Origin: Selenomonas sp. F0473
Lineage (GTDB): Bacteria > Bacillota > Negativicutes > Selenomonadales > Selenomonadaceae
Assembly (NCBI RefSeq): GCF_000315545.1
Contig: NZ_JH992902.1
Location: 1,920,638-1,984,637 of the forward strand
Length of the DNA stretch: 64,000 nt
Direction: 5' to 3'
The notes under the pieces are model-generated. The model searched no databases. It saw only the letters and a program-made list of their open reading frames with translations, and had not been told where the DNA came from. Positions 44,767 through 53,234 of this stretch are shown piece after piece (position 1 is the first letter of the stretch; every line of letters starts with the position of its first letter). The position numbers and the translations under genes were made by a program.

Positions 44767-44802
44767 AGAAAAGTAATATAGAGTCGAATGAGAGGAACCC
44801 AT

Positions 44803-45186
44803 ATGAAACGTCGGATCTGCGGAATGATGCTTTGCTCGTTGATTTGCTTCGGCGGCGGATACGTTCACGCCGCGCCGGGCGACGAGAGTCGGCAGGAACA
44901 GCTGGACGAGGCGCGGCGCCGGGAAGCCGAGCGCGAAGCGCGGCGCCTCGAGCCGTCGGTCCATCTGACGCCCGGAGACGAGGGGACGCAGCCCGCGGAG
45001 ACAGAACCGAGCGGCCGAGCCTTTCCCATCCGTGAAATCGCGCTGCGCGGCTCCGACGGCGATCAATGGAACTTCCTCACGCGCATCACGAAACGGTACG
45101 AGGGCAGGGAACTGGATCTGAGCGCTGTGAACGCACTGCTGCGCGAACTCAATCAAAAGTTGAGATGCGCGTCGGCGGCAATCTGA
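44803..45186 (+). pseudogene. Truncated CdiB/ShlB-type outer-membrane transporter (signal peptide and POTRA start only)
   Basis: Reads 127 residues. The signal peptide ends near HAAPGDE, followed by an Arg/Glu-rich helix (QEQLDEARRREAEREARRLE). Residues about 75-120 (FPIREIALRGSDGDQWNF, then GRELDLSAVNALLRELNQK) look like the beginning of a POTRA domain of two-partner transporters (TpsB). A full protein is about 550 residues with a 16-strand barrel; all of that is missing. After LNQK the frame runs into CdiA sequence out of frame and stops at 45186. The start is ATG 44803 after GAGAGGAA. Confidence 0.75.
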
Positions 45187-45287
45187 ATATCGAGAGCCTG
45201 CAGGAAAAAGACGACTACAGAGAAAAGAACTCCTCGTCGGGCTTTAACATCAGCGCATCCGTAACCGGCGGGAAGATCAATGTCAAA

Positions 45288-45647
45288 GATCCCGACATCG
45301 GCGCCTCCTACAGCAGAGGGAAGATCGACTCCCGCTGGAAGAGCGTCACGGGACAGGCGGGCATCTACGCGGGCGCAGACGGCTTCGACATCCGCGCAGA
45401 GAAGAACACCGACCTCAAGGGCGCCGTTATCGCAAGCGAAGCGACCCCCGAAAAGAACAAACTCACGACGGGAACCCTTACCTATGACAATATAGAGAAC
45501 AGCGCCTCCTACAGCGCAGGCAGTAAGGGAGTCTCCTACCGTAAATTCGCAAACGGCGCGTACGGCGCAGGAGAAGGCTACAACATGAAAGGGCTGACGC
45601 CCGTCCTTTCTGTTCCCGCGAGAGGCGATGCAGACAGCACAACCAAA
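45288..45647 (+). repeat. CDI repeat A, copy 1
   Basis: About 360 bases coding CdiA stalk (from DPDIGASYS to ARGDADSTT). Near-identical to 49693-50053, with only scattered substitutions. Confidence 0.9.
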
Positions 45648-45665
45648 TCTGCGATTGCCCCGGGG

Positions 45666-46097
45666 AGTATTGACGTGCGCGAAAACCCGCATCAAGACCT
45701 CTCCGCACTCAATAGAGACACGAGCAACGCGTTGAACGAGCTCGGGAGAATCTTTGACAAAAAGAAAATAGAAGAACAGCAGGAGCTGGCAAGCGTCTTT
45801 GGAGAAGAGGCGTTTAAACTCGCGCATAAACTCCCGAACGACGGCAAAGGAACGAAAATCCTTGTCCACGCGGCCATCGGCGGCATCATGAGCAGCATCA
45901 CGGGGGCGGGCTTCACATCGGGCGCCGCAGGTGCGGGCCTCAACGAAGCCGTGATTAAAGAAATTGACAAGATTGCCAAGCATGATCCCGGCGCGGCACA
46001 AATCGTCAGTGCTATCGTCGGTGCAGCGGCAGCCAGAGCAGCCGGTGGGAACGCGGCAGCAGGCTCCGCAGCGGCGGCAAGCGGGACGAAGTGGAAC
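45666..46097 (+). repeat. CDI repeat B, copy 1
   Basis: About 432 bases coding the pretoxin block (SIDVREN to SGTKWN). Near-identical to 47890-48321; homology ends sharply after the Asn codon of KWN, where the toxin sequence begins. Confidence 0.92.
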
Positions 46098-47360
46098 TAC
46101 TTTCTCATAGAGCACCCGGAGGCATTTGACTTTGATAAATTGGCGCAAAAAACGTTAAAAAGAAAAGATGGCAAAGAGCTTTCTGAAGATGAAGTCTTGA
46201 GACTGCTCCAAGGTGTATCTGATGTCTTTGCGGAACATGAACCAACCCTTTCAAACACTTTGAATGCTCAATCAGAAAGTGTAAAAAATTATAAGTATGC
46301 AGTTCAGTATCTAATGAACCAAGGTATAACTGGGGAAAGTGCAAATGAATTCTTAAAGGGGTATAACAAATATCTCCGAGAGCAGATGGACTGGGAATCA
46401 TCTTATAATCCAATTGGAGAGTTTGATGGTAGGGGAAATTATGTACTAAAGCGGGCATACACTCATGGTATTCAAGCATATCGACCTCAGAAATTTTGGG
46501 GGATTGATCTCAAAACAATGGAGTTGATAGAACCTCCTGTAGGTGACAAAGATAATGATGGGAGTAATGTAAACCCAAAGGATACTCCCCCAAAAAAAGA
46601 TACAGAATCCATTCATAACATTCTGGATGCCGCCGGTTTTATTCCCGGAATCGGAACGCCGGCAGGCTTGATAGACGCAGGCATATATACGTTTAAGGAT
46701 GGGGATTATACGTCTGGGTTTATTGCTGCTGCGACAAGTATCCCCGGTCTAAAACAGGCAAAAGGTGTAGCGTCCATAGTAAAGAGAACGATGCCGATAC
46801 TCACAAAAGCCGAAAAGATCGCAAAAGAAAGTAAGCTCCTGACGTCGGCAGGAAAATTCAGAGAAAAGGAGTTGGAAGAAGGCTACCTGACCTATGTTGC
46901 CAGAAAGGAAAAACAGGGCGCCCCTCCGCGCGATCGTATCGATTGGAAAGAAGCACGCGACTATTTCCTAAACGACTCGCCCATGGCACGAGGGAATAAA
47001 TTCAATAACACGGCAAACGAAAAGGAATGGTATCCGTATAATGAAGTAAATTTGGAAAATAGGAAGCGGCTCGATTCCTATAATCCGGAGAAAGGAGAGA
47101 TTGTATCGCGCAAAGCGACGGATCTGGAGATGATAGATATGAAGACCTTTGAATCTTATCTGCGGGAATTGAAGAATAAATACCCGCCCGGCACGAAGAT
47201 ACGGTCGAACAAATATGACCAGATAGACGGACAAGAACTGCACGGCACGCAGATCTTGGAGATTCCCGCATCCAATCGAAATTTTGAAAGGATTGATGAA
47301 TATGTAGCGTTGGCAAGAGATAAATATGGCATTACAATTAGATTTCGGGAGGAATAGATC

Positions 47361-47834
47361 ATGGAACGTTTTCCGAACACCGCAATGAGAGATGTTTTAA
47401 GCAGCATCAACTTCGTGGAGCGCTATCAGTCCCTCTGCGCACAATACGATTTCAGTGTAGAAGAGGGATTCGGAAATTATGATAATCAACGCGTACTAGA
47501 GATTCTTTCGGAGGTGGGGTATCAAAATGTAAAATTTTGGAAGAGCGAAAACTTCTTTCGCTCGACAAACAAGCACGGGATTTATGAGTTTCGGTATCAC
47601 ATAGAGACAAAATCCGGTATGATTGATTTGATGTGGTATGCTAGGAGAGACAAGAAGTATTATGCCGGTGATCGGCTTACCAATTTAGAGAACTTTCTGT
47701 TCAACCCGGAAAAAAGGCACACGAGACCCGTCTTTCGTAATTATGAAGAACTCAAAGATTTTCTTATCATCGGGCATCAGCTGCAAGAGGACATAACGGC
47801 GGCTTTCTTGAAGGCGCAAGGAATATCCGATTGA
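47361..47834 (+). CDS. Candidate immunity protein for module 1 toxin
   Basis: Protein of 157 residues, cytosolic, no signal or helix. It starts 3 bases after the toxin stop, with GGGAGGAATAG upstream of ATG 47361, the position of CDI immunity genes. Notable stretches are NYDNQRVLEILSEVGY and IETKSGMIDLMWYARRDKKY. Base composition is lower in GC than the housekeeping genes, like the toxin. No family recognised; the function is inferred from position. Confidence 0.72.
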   Translation: MERFPNTAMRDVLSSINFVERYQSLCAQYDFSVEEGFGNYDNQRVLEILSEVGYQNVKFWKSENFFRSTNKHGIYEFRYHIETKSGMIDLMWYARRDKKYYAGDRLTNLENFLFNPEKRHTRPVFRNYEELKDFLIIGHQLQEDITAAFLKAQGISD

Positions 47835-47886
47835 TACCAATTTAATCCGAAAATCTATTTACCTGTCTCGGTACGGCAGCGTACTA

Positions 47887-48993
47887 GGCAGTATTGACGT
47901 GCGCGAAAACCGGGATCAAGACCGGGCCAGTCTCAGCAGAGACACGAGCAATGCGCTGACCGAGCTCGGGAGAATCTTTGACAAGAAGAAAATTGAAGAA
48001 CAGCAGGAACTGGCAGGCGTATTCGGTGAGGAAGCGTTTAAACTCGCGCATAATCTCAAGGATGACGGCAAAGGAACGAAAATACTTGTCCACGCGGCCA
48101 TCGGCGGCATCATGAGCAGCATCACGGGGGCGGGCTTCACATCGGGCGCCGCGGGGGCAGGCCTCAACGAAGCCGTGATTAAAGAAATTGACAAGATTGC
48201 CAAGCATGATCCCGGCGCGGCACAAATCGTGAGCGCCATCATCGGTGCGGCCGCAGCAAAGGCTGTTGGTGGAACAGCAGGAGCGGGCGCGAGTGCGGCC
48301 GCAAGCGGGACGAAGTGGAACTTGGAACTTGATTTCCATGCCATAGATATCAGAAAAAATAGTGAAGATACTATGTTAAAACAATTCGATGAAGAGTATC
48401 GTGCACAAAGTGAAGAAGGCGGTGATTACCCTGAAGAAGATATACCATTCGCTTTACATAGATTACAATCTGCGAACGATACAGCCAAGTTTCTAGGTCA
48501 AACACCGTTAGCCGCAGAATTGGTAGATGTCTTTTTAGATCAAGAATTTAGCGAACATGGTATTACAGATGTAGAGTATACAGAACATGGGTGTCCTGTC
48601 CTAACATTTGGCCATGATTCTGTTGTTAATCGTGTTTTAAGAGAAGCACCTTTTAATAAGGAACTCGTTAAAGATATGATGGAAACTGAAATATATAGAA
48701 ATGGGCGTGTAGATATTCCAACAATTTTTACTTCATATAATTTTTATACTAAGGGACTTGATGCCGCTCTTGGCTTGGGGACGGCGGCAGTAATAGTTTC
48801 TTTACGTAAAGGTGAGGAGAAGGTAGAGGCAAAAATCGAAATAATGGATAATTGGAATCATGATCTGAAAGAAGCCTTTTTAGGTGGATTTTTCTTTAAG
48901 GATGCCTATGTTTTACAGCAATCAGGGGCAAGGTCGACGTTTGCATATAGAACAACTTATGATGTAGAGTATCCTCTAGATGAATTGAATTAA
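47887..48993 (+). pseudogene. Orphan CdiA C-terminal module 2 with a different toxin-like end
   Basis: About 368 residues in frame with no good start (GTG 47899 lacks a ribosome site). Residues about 1-145 repeat the module 1 pretoxin block to SGTKWN. From 48322 the DNA is A/T-rich and the protein is unrelated to module 1: LELDFHAIDIRKNSEDTM, then TDVEYTEHGCPVLTFGHDSV, a Gly/Ala hydrophobic stretch (GLDAALGLGTAAVIVS) and an aromatic end. No known toxin motif was recognised. It is a silent cassette of the orphan cdiA-CT type, expressible only after recombination into a full cdiA (inference). Confidence 0.7.
47890..48321 (+). repeat. CDI repeat B, copy 2
   Basis: Second copy of the pretoxin-coding block at 45666-46097, direct orientation, same length. 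Its 5' edge is abrupt, without the stalk part that precedes copy 1. Confidence 0.92.
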
Positions 48994-49007
48994 AATGGAG
49001 ACAATAA

Positions 49008-49568
49008 ATGAAAAATCGTATAGGGCTTATTTTTCTTATCATAGCATGTTTGCTGAGTGTTTCTATAGCCTTTTTATACCGATTTCCTTTTAGGATTCAA
49101 GACCCTTGGAATAGCCTATATGTGGGATTCTTTCGCTATGAGATGCCGTTTAGTCAGCATATGTTATGGGATAAGGGTAAATCGGTTTCATTGGAATCAT
49201 TTTGTTTTTCTTATCGCTATGAGTATCCCAATATTTATACTTATGGTGCAAGTGGGTATACTAAACTGTGTATTTCCCCTTTCAGAGAGTACGTAGAAAA
49301 AGTCGTGAATAGCGTATATTATAAAAATAATCCAGAACTGTATGGGAGTAATGCATATAGTTCGTTAGAGGAATTACAATACGCATATGGAGATAAATTA
49401 CGGATTAAAATAAATCTAAAAAACCTATCTAGTGAAGATCAAAATATTTTTCTTGAACTCAAAAAAGAGGTAGAGGAGACGCCGATGAAAATGGAGCGCT
49501 ATTTGAAACGATATAATTACGATGAAAAAAAGGATAGGGAAGTGATAGAAGCGTTAAAATGGTTGTAG
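49008..49568 (+). CDS. Candidate membrane-anchored immunity protein for module 2
   Basis: Protein of 186 residues beginning 14 bases after the module 2 stop, with GGAG upstream of ATG 49008. One N-terminal transmembrane helix (IGLIFLIIACLLSVSIAFLY), then an aromatic-rich region outside the membrane and a charged C-terminus. DNA is strongly A/T-rich. Membrane placement hints that the partner toxin acts at or enters through the membrane or periplasm (inference). No family recognised. Confidence 0.65.
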   Translation: MKNRIGLIFLIIACLLSVSIAFLYRFPFRIQDPWNSLYVGFFRYEMPFSQHMLWDKGKSVSLESFCFSYRYEYPNIYTYGASGYTKLCISPFREYVEKVVNSVYYKNNPELYGSNAYSSLEELQYAYGDKLRIKINLKNLSSEDQNIFLELKKEVEETPMKMERYLKRYNYDEKKDREVIEALKWL

Positions 49569-49683
49569 AAAAATATGAGAAAACATAATGAACTTACTTT
49601 GATTTAAACTTTGCAGGAAATAAATATCTATACAAAGCAAATAAAATAACAGATCAAACATATAAAATTTCCTAAGCCCTATT

Positions 49684-50100
49684 GATGCCAACGATCCCGA
49701 CATCGGCGCCTCCTACAGCAAAGGGAAGATCGACTCCCACTGGAAGAGCGTCACGGGACAGGCAGGCATCTACGCGGGCGCAGACGGCTTCGACATTCGC
49801 GCAGAGAAGAACACCGACCTCAAGGGCGCCGTTATCGCAAGCGAGGCGACGCCCGATAAGAACAAACTCACGACGGGAACCCTTACCTATGACAATATAG
49901 AGAACAGCGCCTCCTACAGCGCGGGCAGCAAAGGGATTTCCTACCGTAAATTCACAAACGGCGCGTACGGCGCAGGAGAAGGCTACAACATGAAAGGGCT
50001 CATGCCCGTTCTTTCCGTTCCCGCAAGAGGCGATGCAGCGAGCACAACCGAATATCATAAAGATAAAGACCGTCTCGCCGCCAAAAAATTTTATAGGAAA
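49684..50100 (+). pseudogene. CdiA stalk fragment, module 3
   Basis: In-frame CdiA stalk sequence (DPDIGASYSKGKIDS to ARGDAASTTE) without a start codon, continuing into about 15 unrelated residues (KDKDRLAAKKFYRKT) before the terminator. It corresponds to the part of module 1 that module 2 lacks. No toxin follows. Confidence 0.8.
49693..50053 (+). repeat. CDI repeat A, copy 2
   Basis: Direct near-identical copy of 45288-45647, about 4.4 kb away. Order in the island is A1-B1-toxin1-imm1-B2-toxin2-imm2-A2. Confidence 0.9.
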
Positions 50101-50112
50101 ACAATCGAATAT

Positions 50113-50137
50113 GCCGCCATGGGGGCGGCTTTTTCTT
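50113..50137 (+). terminator. Terminator closing the CDI island
   Basis: GCCGCC (50113-50118) pairs with GGCGGC (50124-50129), followed by TTTTTCTTTT. Confidence 0.85.
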
Positions 50138-50182
50138 TTGCCGTATATCTTAAATGCCCGCCGTATCCTTCGGCGAGAGGTT

Positions 50183-50210
50183 TTGAGAATCACCCTCCCT
50201 GTGATATAAT
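50183..50210 (+). promoter_or_regulatory. Promoter of the M16C peptidase gene
   Basis: TTGAGA (50183-50188), 16 bases, TATAAT (50205-50210), 28 bases before the start codon. Confidence 0.85.
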
Positions 50211-50237
50211 GGCAGGGACTGCGAAGGAGGAAAATAT

Positions 50238-53159
50238 ATGAAGATAGATGACGTCATGCACGGATTTCGGCTGCTGCATTCGGAGGCAATCAAAGAGGCG
50301 AACGGGACGGGACATACCTTCCGGCACGAGAAGACGGGGGCGCGTCTTTTTTTCCTAGAGACGGCGGACGACAATAAGGTCTTTTCGATCAGTTTCCGCA
50401 CGCCGCCGACGGACGACACGGGCGTGGCGCATATCATCGAGCACTCGGTGCTCTGCGGGTCGCGCAAATATCCGCTGAAGGAGCCGTTCGTGGAGTTGGT
50501 GAAGGGCTCGCTCAATACGTTCCTCAACGCGATGACGTTCCCGGATAAGACGATGTACCCCGTGGCGAGCCGCAACGCGCGCGATTTTCAAAATCTGATG
50601 GACGTCTATCTCGACGCGGTATTTTACCCCGCGATGCGCGAGAATCCGCAGGTGCTCATGCAGGAGGGCTGGCATTACGAACTGGACGATGCCGAGGCGC
50701 CTCTGCGTTACAGCGGCGTCGTCTACAACGAGATGAAGGGCGCGCTCTCCGCGCCCGACGACCTGCTCGGCAGCCGCATCATGGCGGCGCTCTATCCCGA
50801 CACGACGTACGGCTATGAATCGGGCGGCGACCCGGACGCGATCCCCTCGCTCACGCGCGAGATGTTCCTCGACTTCCACGCGCGCTATTACCATCCGTCG
50901 AACAGCTATATCTATCTCTACGGCGACGTCGATATCGAGGAGAAACTCGCGTATCTTGACAGCGCCTACCTCTCGCATTTCGACCGGATCCCCGTGCCCT
51001 CGCGCATCGAGCGGCAGGCACCATTCGCATCGCGCGCGGTCAAAGAACATTTCTATCCCATCGGCGCGGAGGATTCGCTTGAGGAAAATGCGTTCCTCTC
51101 GCTCAGCTGGGTCATCGGCGATACGACGGATATGAAACGCGTGACGGCGCTCCAAATCCTCGACCATGCGCTGCTCAGGATGCAGGGGGCGCCGCTGCGG
51201 CAGGCGCTGATCGACGCGGGGCTCGGGCGGGACGTTGATTCGAACTATGAGAGCGACGTTCTCCAGCCGTTCTTCAGCATCGTCGTGAGCAAGTCGGAGA
51301 CGGCGCGCGCAGACGAATTCGTCCGCGTGGTAAAGGAGACGCTGACGCGCCTTGCGGACGGCGGGCTGGATCATACACTCATTCGGGCGTCGCTCAACAC
51401 GCTGGAGTTCCGTCTGCGCGAGTCGGATTTCGGCAGCTCGCCCAAGGGGCTCATCTACGGCATCCGCATGATGAAGACGTGGCTCTACGACGGCGCGCCC
51501 GAGACATACCTGCGCTATGAGGATGTGCTTGCCGCGTTAAAAGAAGGTCTGGAGCAGGGCTATTTCGAGCGGGTCATCCGGGAGGCGTTCCTTGAAAACC
51601 CGCACGAAGCACTCGTGACGCTCGCGCCGAGCCGTACGGTCGGCAGAGAGCGCGAGGCGGCGCAGGAAAAGATCCTCGCCGAGAAAAAGGCGGCCATGTC
51701 CGCTACGGAAATCGAAGGCGTGATCCGCGACTGTGCCGCGCTCAAGGCGGCGCAGGAGGCGCCCGATACGGAGGAGGCGCTCGCGTCGATCCCCATCCTC
51801 GCGCGGTCGGACATCCGCCCCGACGCGGAGCCCCTGCCGCTCGAGGTGCGCGACATTGCGGGGACGGAGGCACTCTTCTCAGATATTGAGACGAACGGCA
51901 TCGTCTATCTGAATTTCTACTTCCCGATGGCGGCGGTGGCACAGCGCGATCTGTCGTACGCGTACCTCCTCGCGGAGATGTTCGGTTCGGTCGATACGGC
52001 GCGGCGCGGCTACGCGGAACTGGCGGTGCAAAAGAGCCTCTATACGGGCGGCATCGGCGCCGACATCGTCGCCTATACGCGCGCAGGGGAGCCGGATTCT
52101 CTCATGCCGCGGCTCAAGGTGCGCGCGAAGGCGCTGCGCGAGAATCTCCCGCGGCTCCTCGATCTCCTCGCGGAGATGATGACCGAGAGCGATTTCTCGG
52201 GCGCAAAGCGCGTGCGCGAGCTGATCGACGAAGAGAAGACGGGCATGGAACTGTCGCTCCAGCGCGCGGCGAATCAAGTGGTCGCATCGCGCATCGCGGC
52301 GTATCTGACGCCGTCCGGACGCTACGCGGAGGCGGGCGGCCTGCCGTTCCACGACTTCCTCGCCTCGTTCAAGGAGGATTTTGAGGCACGGCACGCGGAG
52401 ATGCGGGAGGTATTCGCGCGCATCCTGCCGCAGATCTTTAACCGCAATCATCTCATGGTTGGCATCACGGCGCCCGCGGCCGTATATGACGAGATTGCGG
52501 CGCATCTTGCAGCGTTCCAAGAAAAACTCTCGGCGGCGCGGTTCCCGGATGCGCCCTATACGTGGGAGATTGCGGCGCGCAACGAGGGCCTCACGACGCA
52601 GAGCCGCGTGCAGTACGTCGCGAAGGGGGCGAATTTCATCAAGCTCGGGCACCGCTATACGGGCGCGCTCCGCGTACTCGAGACGCTCCTGCGCTACGAT
52701 TATTTCTGGACGCGCATCCGCGTGCAGGGTGGGGCGTACGGCGCGATGACGCAGTTCAACCGCAACGGGTTCATGGTGCTCGCGTCCTACCGCGACCCGA
52801 ACCTCGCGGAGACGCTGCGCGTATTCGACGAGACGGCGGACTATATCCGCGCGTTCGACGCGTCCGACCGCGAGATGGACAAGTTCATCATCGGCACGAT
52901 GAGCGGCGTCGACGCGCCGCTGACGCCGCAGATGAAGGGGGATACCGCGGCGACATTCTATCTGCGCGGCATTACGCAGGAAGATCGGCAGCGTGCGCGC
53001 GACGAAATCCTGACGGCACGGCAGGCAGATATCCGCGCGCTCGCGCCGCTCGTAGCGGACGCCATGCGGGCCGACGTGCGTTGCGTCCTCGGCGGCGAGG
53101 AGAAGATACGCGAGAACGCGGCGCTCTTCGGAGAGGTGCGCCCCGCGCTGCGCGCCTGA
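50238..53159 (+). CDS. M16C-family zinc metallopeptidase (presequence protease-like)
   Basis: Protein of 973 residues, the size of PreP-type M16C enzymes, which form a two-half clam and degrade peptides of about 10-65 residues. The inverted zinc motif HIIEH is near residue 66 (GVAHIIEHSVLCGS), and the distal Glu is expected near residue 170 (NEMKGALSAPD). No signal peptide, so it probably acts in the cytosol. AAGGAGG precedes ATG 50238. It stands alone behind its own promoter. Confidence 0.94.
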   Translation: MKIDDVMHGFRLLHSEAIKEANGTGHTFRHEKTGARLFFLETADDNKVFSISFRTPPTDDTGVAHIIEHSVLCGSRKYPLKEPFVELVKGSLNTFLNAMTFPDKTMYPVASRNARDFQNLMDVYLDAVFYPAMRENPQVLMQEGWHYELDDAEAPLRYSGVVYNEMKGALSAPDDLLGSRIMAALYPDTTYGYESGGDPDAIPSLTREMFLDFHARYYHPSNSYIYLYGDVDIEEKLAYLDSAYLSHFDRIPVPSRIERQAPFASRAVKEHFYPIGAEDSLEENAFLSLSWVIGDTTDMKRVTALQILDHALLRMQGAPLRQALIDAGLGRDVDSNYESDVLQPFFSIVVSKSETARADEFVRVVKETLTRLADGGLDHTLIRASLNTLEFRLRESDFGSSPKGLIYGIRMMKTWLYDGAPETYLRYEDVLAALKEGLEQGYFERVIREAFLENPHEALVTLAPSRTVGREREAAQEKILAEKKAAMSATEIEGVIRDCAALKAAQEAPDTEEALASIPILARSDIRPDAEPLPLEVRDIAGTEALFSDIETNGIVYLNFYFPMAAVAQRDLSYAYLLAEMFGSVDTARRGYAELAVQKSLYTGGIGADIVAYTRAGEPDSLMPRLKVRAKALRENLPRLLDLLAEMMTESDFSGAKRVRELIDEEKTGMELSLQRAANQVVASRIAAYLTPSGRYAEAGGLPFHDFLASFKEDFEARHAEMREVFARILPQIFNRNHLMVGITAPAAVYDEIAAHLAAFQEKLSAARFPDAPYTWEIAARNEGLTTQSRVQYVAKGANFIKLGHRYTGALRVLETLLRYDYFWTRIRVQGGAYGAMTQFNRNGFMVLASYRDPNLAETLRVFDETADYIRAFDASDREMDKFIIGTMSGVDAPLTPQMKGDTAATFYLRGITQEDRQRARDEILTARQADIRALAPLVADAMRADVRCVLGGEEKIRENAALFGEVRPALRA

Positions 53160-53174
53160 GCGTCTGCAAAGTCT

Positions 53175-53203
53175 TTGACATTTCCCGCGGGGCGTGGGAT
53201 AAT
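53175..53203 (+). promoter_or_regulatory. Promoter of dapA
   Basis: Consensus TTGACA (53175-53180), 17 bases, GATAAT (53198-53203), 31 bases before the start codon. Confidence 0.85.
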
Positions 53204-53234
53204 GGCGGCAGATGATTTTGAGGAGGAGTATTCC

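Larger units (their letters stand above)
44447..44802 (+). other. Non-coding gap between truB and the CDI island
   Basis: No gene seen in these 356 bases. It holds a chain of hairpins: CCCGCGC/GCGCGGG (44490-44505), ATGCCGCC/GGCGGCAT around 44529-44562 followed by ATTTT (likely truB terminator), the strong terminator at 44578-44616, and the promoter at 44738-44766. Confidence 0.7.
45164..47357 (+). pseudogene. C-terminal part of a CdiA-type contact-dependent toxin, module 1
   Basis: About 730 residues in frame up to TAG 47355-47357, with no convincing own start (ATG 45171 lacks a ribosome site). First a CdiA stalk end (VGGNLNIESLQEKDDY, GSKGVSYRKF), then the pretoxin block with GIMSSITGAGFTSGAAGAGL, ending at SGTKWN (46097). 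After that the DNA turns A/T-rich. A hydrophobic segment FIPGIGTPAGLIDAGIYTFK resembles the PT-TG pretoxin domain. The last 120 residues (KRLDSYNPEKGEIVSRKAT, then SNKYDQIDGQELHG) are the likely toxin, reminiscent of restriction-endonuclease-fold polymorphic toxins; the family is unsure. Confidence 0.75.

Noticed and set aside
45066-45170. Start of the module 1 CdiA protein at ATG 45066
   Set aside because: The frame from 45066 to about 45160 runs through cdiB sequence in the wrong frame; CdiA homology begins only at the junction.
45288-50053. CRISPR-like repetition
   Set aside because: The repeats are two pairs of 360-432 bases encoding protein, not short repeats with regular spacers; no cas genes are present.
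44803-50100. Prophage or transposon origin of the island
   Set aside because: No integrase, transposase, terminal repeat or tRNA attachment site was found at the borders; the content is two-partner-secretion toxin sequence.
53175-53234. Longer DapA starting upstream at 53175
   Set aside because: It would cover the TTGACA/GATAAT promoter, and the extra residues are foreign to DapA; ATG 53235 has a good ribosome site.
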